64,000 nucleotides of DNA from positions 35,282,601-35,346,600 of the forward strand of contig OX365948.1 in assembly GCA_947247005.1 (NCBI GenBank), given 5' to 3'. This document shows positions 1 through 12,300 of this stretch, one piece after another (position 1 is the first letter of the stretch; each line of letters starts with the position of its first letter). Origin of the DNA: Spisula solida. Its lineage: Eukaryota; Mollusca; Bivalvia; Venerida; Mactridae. Under the pieces are notes generated by a model. It was not told the origin of the DNA. It made no database searches and saw only the letters and a list, made by a program, of their open reading frames with translations. A program made the translations under genes and the position numbers.

Positions 1-1139
1 ACTTCCTGGTTGCGTGCACCCATCCCATTGGTCAATCAGTTGTAAAACATATCTTCATTGGCTGGCAACCTCAATTTTTATTTAGAATATTTTCATATCA
101 ATTTGGTGAATTATTTACTCTTGAGCCTTTATGAACACAAAGATGTAGGTGAGCCTTCTTGCAGTTGAATGGCAACCACCGACCGGCTCTAGCGTGCATC
201 ATATATAATGCAACATAAAGGATCTGCAAACTTGTACTAATTTTGTCTACATAATTATGTTGAAAATTGGAGAGTGTAAAAATTACATGTACATAACACA
301 TGCTGGAATGACGAATTCTGAGGTGGGTCCCTCGAGATTTTAAATGTAATACTGTATATGTACACAAGTTTGAGATATACTTATTTTAACTATGATATGG
401 ACGCTTTTTTGTATTGTTCAAAATTACAATCAATACTTACACTCAGCACTCAAATATTCGAATTCACTCTTCTGAGGTTCATAAAAATAGTTATAGATCT
501 AATGTTAAATTGGTACTAAGTATTATTTTTGGTTGATTTCCTAGTTTAATAAGAGTGAGCTAATGTGCAATACTCTGTATGTAGTAAATATCAATACGCT
601 GTACACGCACTTATCTACATTTGTATTTTGGTGTGTATCTTTGTTGAAGTTCAATCATTTTTTTCTGAAATTTGGACTTAAGACATTAAAGTTCAGTATA
701 ACTAGAATGCCCAGTTCAAACGCATTTAAAGTGTTGTGGGCAAAGTTTGCGAGTGAGCAGCGGACAATAACTGAGTAATTTGAACACTTCTATGAAAAAT
801 ACCTGTTATAATATGGCGTACTATAAAGTTATAAAACTATCCGAATACATTAAAACCTAGTTGAGATGAAGAAAGTAGTCGTCTCTGAACACTATAATGT
901 CGCGAAAACCGATAACATTACTCCCATTCACTAGCAATATCCGGTTTACGGTATACCGCAGTGGAAATACATGATGTATAATTATATAATAGCACTTACG
1001 TTACATTTGTCTCATAATCAGACATTTTTGCAAATGGCAGATTTCATACAAACGGAGATGACATGAGGCGTTCAACAAGAGGATAATTGAAAGGATAAAT
1101 CCCGTTTGTTGCGTGTTTTGTTGTTGTCTGTTATGTTAC
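1..1139. other. AT-rich non-coding stretch
   Basis: No gene can be supported. The open frames at 98-367 (minus) and 563-778 (plus) are short, low-complexity and have no recognisable motif. I see no long inverted or tandem repeat. Confidence 0.6.
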
Positions 1140-1466
1140 GTTTAGTTTTCGAGGGCCTCCTTCAGCAATCAAGCTACCCTTCGACATTTAACTTCCCCAA
1201 GGCATTGGGCTACCTAAGGAAACCTGCGCTCGAGTCCTAATATGGAGACTACTTTTCTCCTGGTTTGTGTGAAGACAACATCGAGATGCGACGACCAAGA
1301 CTATCGAACATGAACAAACACCACCCTCACAGGTACCAATTCACAGCTTGGTCGAGTTGAACATTATTGGTTAATTTTGCTCCGAGAAAATGAGCAGTGG
1401 CGCAGACGGAAATTGAACCTGGACCTATATATCTCCAAGCGCGTGTCCTACCTGTGGGCACCACAG
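1140..1466 (-). mobile_element. tRNA-derived SINE, candidate, minus strand
   Basis: The minus strand at 1465-1397 reads like a decayed tRNA head. The 5' GTGGTGC can pair with the 3' GCGCCAC as a 7-bp acceptor stem, enclosing 69 nt. An A-box-like ACAGGTAGGAC and a degenerate B box GGTTCAATTTC lie between them. The following minus-strand DNA (1396 down to about 1140) is less AT-rich than its surroundings and would be the SINE body. Intact tRNA folding fails in the T arm, so this is a SINE head and not a functional tRNA. The family and the 3' end are not fixed. Confidence 0.4.
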
Positions 1467-3604
1467 TGAGTTTCGTGCCCAGCTGTTTCCGTTTAGTCCT
1501 GCATTCCCTGTCCGATCTGTCATTATCATATCGAAAATCCGCTGAATAGCTGCAGTACACTGAAAGTAGCCTTGCGGCATTTGTTTTCTGGATTCCAGTT
1601 TGATGTCTAGTGGAAGACAAACACTAAATAATTTTGGGAATGGAAAAAACGTCACTAGTGAGTTGTTAAATTGAGTGTCAGTGACTTCACTGTGAAATAT
1701 TAAGCGTTTACGAGTTTATCATAAACGCTTGAACAGATAAGCTGCGATCTAACCCACGATAATGGTTTCTTTATATTTGTTAATTCAGAGTACTGAAACC
1801 TCATGGTACTTATTGGATACTAATTCGTGAAACGGGACGTCTATGTGATTTTAAAATGTAAGGTTCAAACTGCAAACCACTTGTGATCAAGCGACGTACT
1901 AACTTATTTGACCGCTCAGCCATTGCAACAACCCCTAAAAAGGTTTCGTAACCAGGATCAATGTGACTGCATTACACCACACCGATAATTGGTTGATACA
2001 GACTTTATACTCTTATTGACAATTTTGCTATATGTATGTGTACGTCTATATTATCTAGGCCATATTTTTCTGATTTATAAGAATGGTTAAAGGTATCTTT
2101 ACATGCCGATTTGCTTTAAATAAATGGTAAATTGATAAAAATAACACTCGTTACATAAACTGAAAATGCACAAATAGCGCTTCTGTGAAATAAAAAGCAA
2201 AGAACGAACGCATTTGATATATACGTCCATGCGAAGATACCTTGGTATATGTGTGGTGTAACTAAGAAAATGGTACACGGGATTTAGACAGTATATTATA
2301 TGGGGATTTATTTTAAATTCAGCAGATCAATGCAATTAAAACTAAATACATGTTTAATATAGATAGACAAGAATTGTTGTATGAAAATTGTGTCGTGAAA
2401 ATGTTGTTTTCAGTCCTAAAACATTAAAACTGTGAGCAACAAGGGCAGTATTCATCTACGACTAGGGCAGTATCTAGACAATTTCACCATATAACTCGTG
2501 CACTATCCATTTTATGCCACCAAGCGCGGAAAACCTGTCATTTTCAAGAAAGATAATGATACCAGTGCATACATCAATGCGAATAAATATGCTACTATTA
2601 TTTCACTACATATTCATGAAATTTGAACTTTCTCCGCGGTCTATAAGTATTTTTAATTATTTTTTAAAGACCAAACTTCTGACGTTTTGACAAATTTATT
2701 AAGTTTAAAATATAATGTGACGTTTGAGATCGAAAAAAACACATCTTCATGTCGAGGAAGAACCACTGCACATGTACACGTTCTTCGTTTTACTGGTGTA
2801 GACACGAAATAAATGAAACACGCACAAAATACCTAACCTCTTGAATGTTGAAATTTTTGCGGTAGGCTAACACAGCAGTATTCAGGCTAGCACGTCTTAT
2901 CGGGGTACACGGGGTGTATTTCAGCTAGATACCTTTGTTATCAGCTTGACATATACTTTGATGTGGTGAATAACTGTGCAAAGTTATATACGATTACCAT
3001 CATCTAAGAGCTAGAAATTTGTGTCTTCTGCATGACAAATGGTCTTCACGCAGGCCTAGTGAACATTTTTGCCAAGACGGACCTTAAGTAGTATGGCGGG
3101 TTGAATGTTATGTAACTAAAAACGGTCCATAAGACACGGGTGTGTTTTCATCAAACGCTGAACACTAAGCATTCGGGACATTTTGAAATGCTGCTTATAT
3201 GTGTTGATGTACAACTCTTGTGTGTGTGAGACTGGCCTTCGAGCAAGACCTTATGCACAACAATTTATCTTGATGTAGTACGTCTGTGTCATGTTACTTA
3301 TGACAAGGCAATGTATGCCCGTGAACCACTAACATGGCATTAGGAATGCAGCCTCTGTCATTGGTCATTGGCCTGGTATTGCATACAGTCCTCTAGCAAC
3401 GTAATCGGTATGCATGCTAAGTTAGGCGTAATTCACACACATTACTAACAGGCCGTGAGATTGGCCAATGTTCTGACATTCGTCATCTACGAGCATACAT
3501 AATATCACACCAATCACTGACTACATTCTAAACTTGTAGTAAACCTTGTCGTACACGGTATTTTTATACTGAAAATATCGTCTTGACATTGACTGATCGT
3601 ACAG
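1467..3604. other. AT-rich non-coding stretch
   Basis: No coding, RNA or repeat feature can be supported here. The frame at 1425-1655 (minus) overlaps the SINE head and continues into ordinary AT-rich sequence without a motif. Confidence 0.6.
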
Positions 3605-3900
3605 TACGAGGGCTATTCGATAGGTTCGTGGACTTATCTTATAATAATAAAATTAACGACCAGTCATTTCAATGCCATTTTTTTCAGAGCTGCGTTTGCA
3701 AATTGCTACACATATTCATCATAGGACATAGCTAGCTTCGTTAATTTGTTACTCGACGTACCGTGTTAGATGCCACAACATGACACGATCCGAGACAAAA
3801 CAGATTTAAATAAGAGTGTGTCAAAAATGAAAAGGAAAAACACAAACTGTGTTGCAACGTGCATGCGCAGCTCTGAAAGTGAGACCCCACACTTTCCAAA
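3605..3900 (+). mobile_element. possible mariner-like 5' end, truncated
   Basis: The segment opens with TACGAGGGCTATTCGATAGG, then a TTCGTGGAC-type continuation, which resembles the terminal repeat of some mariner-like elements (from memory of the family, not a search). No matching inverted end is present downstream and no transposase can be read, so this would be a 5' fragment. It could equally be a chance resemblance. Confidence 0.25.
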
Positions 3901-5616
3901 AGAAACGTGTTTATTTTTTTTTTGAAAAAGAATAATAATTTTGTAAATGCGAATTCTTAAAAACGAAATACTATTTTTTAATGTTTTGGAAAGTAACGGT
4001 TATCCCTTGATGTAGGACTTCATATCGCTATCGATTTTATAATAATACGCGGTAAGTATTGATGGTTGACGGTGGTTGTTCCTCATGTGATTCCAGATAC
4101 TGCATGTCATGTAGAGCTCTAGAAGATATTCGTACTATACAGATACATGTACATATAAAAAACAACGAAATGTATACGAGTTACATAATTTAATTTATAC
4201 TCTACATGTACCTTGTATATAACATGTATGTACGTAATCAAATAATAATACACGTTCAATAATAAATAAAATAATAAAACTCTGGATCATTCAAAGAACA
4301 AGACGCAGACGACATTTTTGAGCAGATGGCAATAATATGATGACGTCACAAGATGTCTATGATCATGTAATGAATGATTGAAATTCCTAAATGCTATAAC
4401 ATGAAAACACAATTATTATTGATAAATAATGAATAACTGTTCATTTGTAATTCGAAGAAGCTCATTGTATGATTAATAATACACCTTCATCAAAATGGCA
4501 ATATTTCGACATATTACATTTATTATTATAAATATAATCACATGTACGTCGAAGTGTGAACGCATTTATATATTTTATCAGCCGTCGACGTAAAATAATC
4601 AGGTACCCCCATAACGTGGTGGCAAATGAAGTAACAACTGATGCATATTCATAAACAAATATATTATAATATGCAAAATAAATAAATTTCAGATCAAACG
4701 AATTTGAATAAATGAGATCCAGTTAAGTTTCTTTCATAAAAACCACAGGTAAACGTAACTGCAAATGAACAAAACATAATTGTCATTAACCCTGACTCCA
4801 TGGTGTCGATTTTCATATTATTTATTAGTAAATGTGTGTAGTAGTTTATCAATTATGTCAATGCATTTATAATATACATGTATATTCTTTTAGAACTGTA
4901 AATACCGACAACCCCCATGTTTATCATTGGCATGACACCGACTTTCCCAAGTAACTCTGTTTCCTCTAATGTTACTCTGGTATTATGATTCTTCCGTATA
5001 CTTCGAATTCTTTGGTGGGAAGGTATGGGGTGGGGGTTAACATGTACTGTTGTACACTATTGTTTTAAAATGAATAAATCGCTTGTCATGCACATATTGT
5101 AAGATCATATTATTAGGTCAACTAATCTGCTTTATCATCGTTTATCTAGTGTTGTAGATTTACAATATATCAATGCTTTGTGATTTGTTTCAATTTAATC
5201 AGACAAAGGCATTCATATTAATTAATCTGTTTTAATTGGCACGGTCAGTAATAGTTTATGATGGTGTATACATATGCTGAAATTAGTCTAACTCGTTGGT
5301 GCCATTTTGTGGAGGTAACTACAACGTAATAAATCCTCGATATGATTTTCCATTTATCGTGGGAATTTTAAAATAAATTGCTAATCAAAAGCAAAAGTCA
5401 TCAAGAAAATGTCTTGAATTGTGACCAAACACTAGCGATGTCATTGTCAGTAATTGAGGAATCTCCTTTTCGTCCTTTTTTGTATTTTAGTCATACCTTT
5501 GATTTATAAATTTGTCCATAGTTGTATAATTTGTGAATATTGTCTTAATCGTGATTGTACATCACATTTGAACATGTACGTATATACATGCAAAAGGGGC
5601 TATATAAATATGGTAT
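3901..5616. other. AT-rich non-coding stretch
   Basis: Very AT-rich, with dispersed AATAAT runs. The 64-aa frame at 5454-5648 is hydrophobic and cysteine-rich but has no recognisable domain and runs into the 678-bp repeat, so it is not called as a gene. Confidence 0.6.
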
Positions 5617-6123
5617 ATTCTAACACGATCTGCGGATTAATCCATTAAACAAAGAGAAGACCTGACCATGTTTTATTACCCCCATAAAACATGGTAACAA
5701 ATTGGCTGTTACAATTTACGCCCCGTATCACATGACCTATTTATGAATGAATGAACGTAAACTTTATAGTAAATATTTAACGGACCGCAAGTTTCACGAG
5801 AATCCAGTGTTACAGCTATGACGCATCTATTTTTAGAAACTCCAATTTTTATACTCTCGAAATTAAGATTCATAAAAATTTCTGATAATCAATTCATTTA
5901 TATTTTTCATTTCATGACATAGATACACTATTAAAATTGTTTCAATGTTTAAAATGTGTTTTTTCCTTCAGAAAATTACGAAGGTCGTTTACATTAACGA
6001 GGGAGGTAATTGTACCAGCTAATAAGCCACTCAATTTCAGCGTGGAATTAGGTTCAATGTCAAATGGGTGAAAATGGAATGCGCGCAGTTAAATAGTGCG
6101 GAATATTATCGTATTTAGAATCG

Positions 6124-6290
6124 AAATAAAAACTCTGTTCTTGTATTTTGTCGGTGAATAAAACACGGGCACTCGTTCGGATGCGGAAAATTAAATCACT
6201 CGTGCTACGCACTCGTGATTTAATTTTTCCGCATCCGAACTCCTGCCCATGTTTTATTCACCGACAAAATACGCGAACAGATTTTTATTT
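6124..6290. repeat. long hairpin, unit copy 1 (family H1)
   Basis: The left arm, AAATAAAAA then GTATTTTGTCGGTGAATAAA and TTCGGATGCGGAAAATTAAA, is mirrored by the right arm with small internal mismatches. The arms are about 80 bp and the tip is at 6204-6210 (GCTACGC). On the minus strand the tip reads GTGC-GTA-GCAC with GA on each side, inside CAC/GTG. Confidence 0.9.
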
Positions 6291-6808
6291 CTTAATTCTA
6301 ACACGATCTGCGGATTAATCCATTAAACAAAGAGAAGACCTGACCATGTTTTATTACCCCCATAAAACATGGTAACAAATCGGCTGTTACAATTTACGCC
6401 CCATATCACATGACCTATTTATGAATGAATGAACGTAAACTTCATAGTAAATATTTAACGGACCGCGAGTTTCACGAGAATCCAGTGTTACAGTTATGAC
6501 GCATCTATTTTTAGAAACTCCAATATACTCTCGAAATTAAGATTCATAAAAATTTCTGATAATCAATTAATTTATATTTTTCATTTCATGACATAGATAC
6601 ACTATGCTCGTGTTATTAAAATTGTTTCAATGTTTAAAATGTGTTTTTTCCTTCAGAAAATTACGAAGGTCGTTTGCATTAACGAGGGAGGTAATTGTAC
6701 CAGCTAATAAGCCACTCAATTTCAGCGTGGAATTAGGTTCAATGTCAAATGGGTGAAAATGGAATGCGCGCAGTTAAATAGTGCGGAATATTATCGTATT
6801 TAGAATCG

Positions 6809-6975
6809 AAATAAAAACTCTGTTCTTGTATTTTGTCGGTGAATAAAACACGGGCACTCGTTCGGATGCGGAAAATTAAATCACTCGTGCTACGCACTCG
6901 TGATTTAATTTTTCCGCATCCGAACTCCTGCCCATGTTTTATTCACCGACAAAATACGCGAACAGATTTTTATTT
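6809..6975. repeat. long hairpin, unit copy 2 (family H1)
   Basis: Same hairpin as at 6124-6290, with the tip at 6889-6895. The two hairpins look identical while the rest of the 678-bp unit carries substitutions and indels. Confidence 0.9.
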
Positions 6976-6978
6976 CTT

Positions 6979-7018
6979 AAATAACAATAATAATAATAAA
7001 AATAATAATAATATTAAA
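6979..7018 (+). repeat. AAT-rich microsatellite
   Basis: Imperfect (AAT)n run directly after the hairpin dimer. Confidence 0.85.
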
Positions 7019-7120
7019 AAACAGTATGATATAACAAGAAACTGCACAAATCGGACACCTACGAAACCATAGTACCATCGGGCACATACACTCGTAACCC
7101 AAAGGTTGACGACACATATA

Positions 7121-7803
7121 CACTTAACAAATCTTATAATTGTGCATGTATATATTTCCCATAACTCGGTCAATAAGTGTTTGATCTTGTTGAAATTTGA
7201 AACATATTCAGCGTGGATATGTGGAATTACAATTCAATTATTACAATTTGATAACAATTTTCACAAACAGAATAAACAAATAATGACATCAGTAAAAGCT
7301 AATGTCACACGTTTTTGTCGTGTGTTCATCGGGTATTTATCAGGTTGTTTATACAGCTATGAGTCCTCTTTGCTGATCAAGTTCTATGTACTTACCACGG
7401 AGACAAAAATAAGAAACAATGATACGAATGAAGCCCAATTAAGGTTTACAATTACCCACTGTTTGTATTAAAATTCAATTTCGGAAGAGTTAACTCCCTT
7501 TGACCATAAAATTTAAACTTGTATTTTATAAAGATATAAACCACCATGTTGTTGAGTGAAAAATCGCATAATTTTGTGGGCTTTTTTAATGTAACGACAC
7601 ATAAAATCCTCATTGACCATTGAACGTGTTATGATGTTTCATGGTTCAGTGATCCATTGTATTTAATTTTGAAGAAAATACTTTATTAATCTAATATTGG
7701 TGTTATTCAATAGCATGTTCACAAAATTTCATGCAGAAACATCCAAAAATAAAAAAAGGTTATAAGGTAAAATCACGTGCACACTTATAAGATTTGTTAA
7801 GTG
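7121..7803. mobile_element. 683-bp TA-flanked terminal-inverted-repeat element
   Basis: The left end CACTTAACAAATCTTATAA at 7121 recurs as its reverse complement ending at 7803. The match extends to about 28 bp with two mismatches. Both ends are bordered by TA (7119-7120 and 7804-7805), the target duplication expected of Tc1/mariner-superfamily insertions. The longest internal frame (starting outside at 7106 and running to 7471, 121 aa) shows no DDE motif. The element is therefore best read as a non-autonomous or eroded Tc1/mariner-type element. Confidence 0.7.
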
Positions 7804-8739
7804 TAGACAAAATTAATGAAAACGACGTAAACCAATGAAGATATTTTTACTATTGTATCTTTTTCTCAGAACAGGCGTCTTACGTATGACGAAAGATATC
7901 ACATTGGTCTGAAATGAGCACACACCTTCTTGTCATTTTCTAACATAGCATGCCCATACGTATTTAGGTATGATTTAATTCATGTATTTTGTTAATTAAT
8001 ATCGACTTAAAGATATTTTCTGTACAGAAATATAAATATAGTATCGTGATGAATGAGTATATAACAAGCTGGATTAACTAAGCGTTTCATGACCCGTTCC
8101 TCACGCTATCAACATTTTTGTGTTCAGTTTAGAATATTCTAAAATATCGGATATCCGGCACTAAACTGTATTTATTAAAATGTATCTGTTGATTATGTTT
8201 GTCCAGGTGTCATATTGACCCATTTCAAGCTATGTAATTTGAGGTATCAAAAACCGAATGAAGTTCTCCATACTATGAAAACCTACTAATTAACTAGCTG
8301 ATTTAGCGACTGCATCAGTAACGGATTTGGCATTTATCCCCATCCCCTATCGGTCAGGCGTTACAATTACGGCGATGGTACTAGATCGACCGTAGGTTTC
8401 GATAGAAACCCTACTCGGTATAGAGACAACACTGTTTTCCATACAGCAGCGACGGTTAAATAAATGTTGTCAGTGGTGTAACATCTCTATCACGAGAAGG
8501 AATACATACAAACTTGTTTGACTTTGAATTACGTATACACATGCACCATTTCTAGAACATATTATTAACGTTTCTCGTTCAGTAGCCTTCATTGCAAAGT
8601 TATTGCCGTATGCGCGCACATTTTCCACCTAAACACTGTTGTCATTTCATGACGTGATCAAACGAAACACATACAAAATATAACATCATTCATTTACGGA
8701 CCCTCCTGTTAATTCCATTAACCGTAATTGACACAATGT
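7804..8739. other. non-coding, 3' flank of the minus-strand ORF
   Basis: No gene. A short self-complementary stretch GTAGGTTTCGATAGAAACCC lies near 8390-8410. A minus-strand AATAAA (plus-strand TTTATT at 8171-8176) is a possible poly(A) signal for the ORF ending at 8740, but it is about 570 bp away and unproven. Confidence 0.4.
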
Positions 8740-9222
8740 TTATAATGTTGGAGTATTAAAACGACGTCTATTCCTACTGTTGGCACTTCTAACCATTACA
8801 TGTTCGTCATGTTTGAGAATTGGTTTTGGTGTTGTTTTCATATAAAGTCTTGCGTGATGTGTTGGTTCTGTTGGAGAATCGTCCTGTACTTTTGTAGAGG
8901 CATCATCAGGCCAATGAACGTGTGCCAGTGGTTTTGGTGTCACCATACGTACCGATTTTCTCGCGGGTTTTAAGGAGGGTTTTGGTGGCGTTAAATCATT
9001 TAACTCAGCTTTCTCCTCTTTCACTGAAGAGTCACTTAAATCAGACGATACAGTATCGTCAGCCGTACTGTCCGGTGTATCAGGTTTTAGAAAATCGCCA
9101 ACAAGTGTTTGGAAAGCGTCGGATCCGCGAGGAAACTTTGAGTTGGCGAACATCAAAACTAAATCATGAATTTCATCTTCTTCATTCGGCGTCGTCGGCG
9201 TTGCTGGGGTTATCGCCGACAT
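8740..9222 (-). CDS. 160-aa disordered proline/serine-rich protein, function unknown
   Basis: A complete frame from ATG (9222-9220) to TAA (8742-8740). It is the one stand-alone ORF in the window that looks compositionally like a host protein. The N-terminus is Thr/Pro-rich, then acidic and probably helical (about residues 14-45, EEDEIHDLVLMF). A long Ser/Asp/Pro-rich linker follows, then a basic proline-rich C-terminal half with TPKP, KPSLKP, KPILK and a terminal NRRRF. No catalytic domain, signal peptide or membrane segment is visible. The stretch AHVHWPDD resembles PP1-docking RVxF-type sites such as K-T-V-T-W-P, but it lacks the usual basic residue at -2, so PP1 binding is only a thought. 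It could be a single-exon gene, a retrocopy, or the first exon of a longer gene. I cannot name it. Confidence 0.5.
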   Translation of the reverse strand: MSAITPATPTTPNEEDEIHDLVLMFANSKFPRGSDAFQTLVGDFLKPDTPDSTADDTVSSDLSDSSVKEEKAELNDLTPPKPSLKPARKSVRMVTPKPLAHVHWPDDASTKVQDDSPTEPTHHARLYMKTTPKPILKHDEHVMVRSANSRNRRRFNTPTL

Positions 9223-9370
9223 TGTACACTATATGTATCTAACTATAACTGAGTATTAAAACGTCGTGCACGGGAACGTGAGCGAACCGTAAACAAACAA
9301 CCGCTGTTAGGTCCGCAATTACCAAAGCCACTCAATACTATAGAGTTGGGAAGTGCACCCAAAGTTTCGA
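9223..9370 (-). promoter_or_regulatory. possible promoter/5' flank of the 160-aa ORF
   Basis: The 150 bp upstream of the ATG on the minus strand are richer in CpG than the neighbourhood (CGTCGTGCACGGGAACGTGA at about 9263-9282). No TATA box or initiator can be fixed. Confidence 0.25.
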
Positions 9371-12300
9371 CAACAACAATAATTACTTTGTTAACATTAT
9401 TTCTACCCTCTCCTGCTTAGTTCATGTCCATAAAATCCCATATGCTCCAACCACATACAAGTCTTTATAAGCACATACACTTTTAAATTAACTTTAAAAT
9501 CCTACACCAGTTTCTCGGAAAGTGGTCTCAACTTTGACACAATAAGCAAACAGTTGATGAAATCTAACGCACTGTCATATAGATAATATCCGATTAATGA
9601 CAATAATCAACGCAAGATTACGTTCCTTTATCCGATCTTTACCCCGATCCGATTTCCCTGCTTAAACTTAAACTAATACCCTCCGCTTTTGTACAAAACA
9701 TTGAAATTTTGTGACAAACACTGTATTCAATTACGTACTTAAATAAAGTTTGGTAACTTCATGAACTATTTTAACGTTTTAATCAACTGGTTTACTCCGC
9801 TTCGGCGTAGGGTACTTAAAACATATCATGTTACAAATTCAGTTTTGTGTGTCCGATTTTTTTATTCAACAAGCGATTTGTTGTGATCGACACTTGTTTG
9901 GCAAACGTCAATGCTCTTATTGAATTGATTGAACAGACCAGCTACTTAACTATAAGTATACAAATTGAATACTTGATTGGTTCCTTCTTTGTTCAGTATT
10001 AATCTTCATCTAAGCCTTGTTTTGTAACCGATTTAAAAATAAAGGCTGGTTATATGAATTTTTTCCAATGACCCTATAGTTACAAGTCGAATAGCATAAA
10101 GTCATTGATACTGGGTATAAAAGGTATGTACCAGATTTAGAAAGAAATGCTGGATCACAATTTAAAGGTGCTCTATCTATAACTTTAATGTTGAATTAAG
10201 AAATTATTTTTGACATACAGAATAAGGTAGTAAAAGACAATTGACTTAAAACTTGCATTTTACATCAGGCATTCCCTCTCTAAAAAAGGTAACGTCTGAA
10301 ACATTAAATCGTCAAATACCCTGACATGGTAAACTATCCGGTCATAATTAAGCTCTGATAGTTCTATACGACTAGGCCCCTGTGATGCCGAAGTCCCACT
10401 GATGGCATGTCGATGTCCCACCGATGTCCAGCCTAGCTCACAAACATCCGTGAGGTGACATGTCAAATTTAGTTGAAATATCCCTCGGAAGGCGGATGGG
10501 TGCCGCCAGAAGCTAGTCGGTGTCTGCCCGATGCCTGACCAGTTTATCGGTGCACTATCCGTCCAATGCAATTATAACGAGAACATTTTCTCGCATGAAG
10601 CAAATACAATGTGTATTCTTTGTAAAGATTAATAATTATCAGAAAAATGAAAGTCTGAGTAAAACTAAACCAACTCTCTTGGTGTGGTCAGTTGAACATA
10701 GAAATACCGCAGGCTTCATCAATTTTAACCATTTTGTGGAATGACTGATCGGAATACTTCCGTCACAGTACGACTTCGAGCGGGCTTTCTCGGAACATTT
10801 TAAACTTCGGGCACGTATAATCGAACGAGCATATTGGGCATTTCATTATCGTATAATAGTTTTGGATAACTGGGAAGAATTTTCTCTAAATATTTCGTTA
10901 TAGTTGGGGTAAAATTGAAAAGATTTCTTCGATCAATTCATTATTGGGTAAGACTGCGCAGATATGTCTTGGAATAATTCAATACAGTTTGGGTACAACT
11001 GGAAAGAGATTTCTTGGGAAATTCCGTCATATTTATGATGAACTCGTTCATAAAGGGAGTAGCTTTGTCAGTTTGCATGACTCACTGTCTTTTGGCGGAA
11101 AACTCGGCTCCCCAAAATGTTGAATGGAAGGATCACGGTTCTACACTATGCAACTCGTGTTGTTTGTAGCTGTTCAGTGGTTGGCACATTCGACATGCAA
11201 TTCTCTTTGTGCAAATTGTTACAAAATAATTCATTCAATACAATAATCTGGACGTTTTTACACTGTTTTATTTTTTATGTGTTACTATACTTTTCTATTG
11301 CCAACGAATTGAATATGTTTACTTGGCGATGGACTTAATCAGTTGTTTATGCCAACAAATAATTTGACTAGACTTCACCACCCCAATGAATGTGTCGCAT
11401 ATGGTCAATGTATTTATGTGACTTTACGTTTTGGGATGCACGTGTCTTTACACGGTGACTACGTAATAGGCTGTAATGTTGAATGCCCGGTTTATTTAAG
11501 CTAATCTCGTCACTCCGTGGATAATACGCTTATGGGATAAAAATAGTAAATAAAATATTAGTTATAATACCTCGTAAATCTATTTTTATTTATAGTTTTT
11601 TTGTTGATATAAATACATGTTCAACTTTCTTGTACATTAGTGGAGACACATAACATTATGCAATAATATGCCTAATGTTTCACGAAAAAATACTAACCTG
11701 TAAGTCTAGTCCACATCTTATTTTTAAAATATGCCAAAACTACAAAAAATGCATTTAGAAATGTGAAAATACAATGTCTACTGTATATCTCTATAAGTTT
11801 TGAAATAAACGGTTTCTTCAACAGATCGACACAAATCTTATATTAGCCTACATAGGTTGACCGTACCTCTTGCACTTGTCGCAAAAAGTGCAGAAAATTG
11901 TATAGAATCTTTTCAAGAAATCTTCTGTTTTTCTTAAACGAAAGTAGTTCCTAATTTACTCAATAGTTGTGTTCAGCCAGTTTAAACAGAACACAAATCT
12001 GGGAAAGGTTCGGAGCTCGACAAATTCAATGATTCAACAAGCTGATGGTCTCACGGTACATGATAACTAGCCGCACATAGGTAGAGGGACCCGTAATGTG
12101 TTTTGAATTATGAAATGTGTTCAAAATGTACCAAACGCGAAAATGGGCGAACATGTAGCACGTATTTCTATTTCTATTTAATTGGTTCGGCTCAATGTAC
12201 ACGCATGTTCCAAAAATCGAATAATGACATTAATGCTGCACACACCAGCGAGAAAAGGCACCGGACTGACTTAAAAGAGCGTTCAAACAAACTGTTTACA

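Larger units (their letters stand above)
5617..6979. repeat. head-to-tail dimer of a 678-bp hairpin-bearing unit
   Basis: Two direct copies, 5617-6294 and 6295 to about 6979, start at the same ATTCTAACACGATCTGCGG and end at the same GAACAGATTTTTATTTCTTA. They differ by a few substitutions and small indels: copy 2 has an extra GCTCGTGTT near 6605, copy 1 has extra bases near 5850. Each unit ends in a long hairpin. A third, diverged copy lies at about 40.97-41.75 kb, so the unit is a dispersed family. The only frame across it (6833-7072) reads through the hairpin and is not a gene. Confidence 0.9.
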
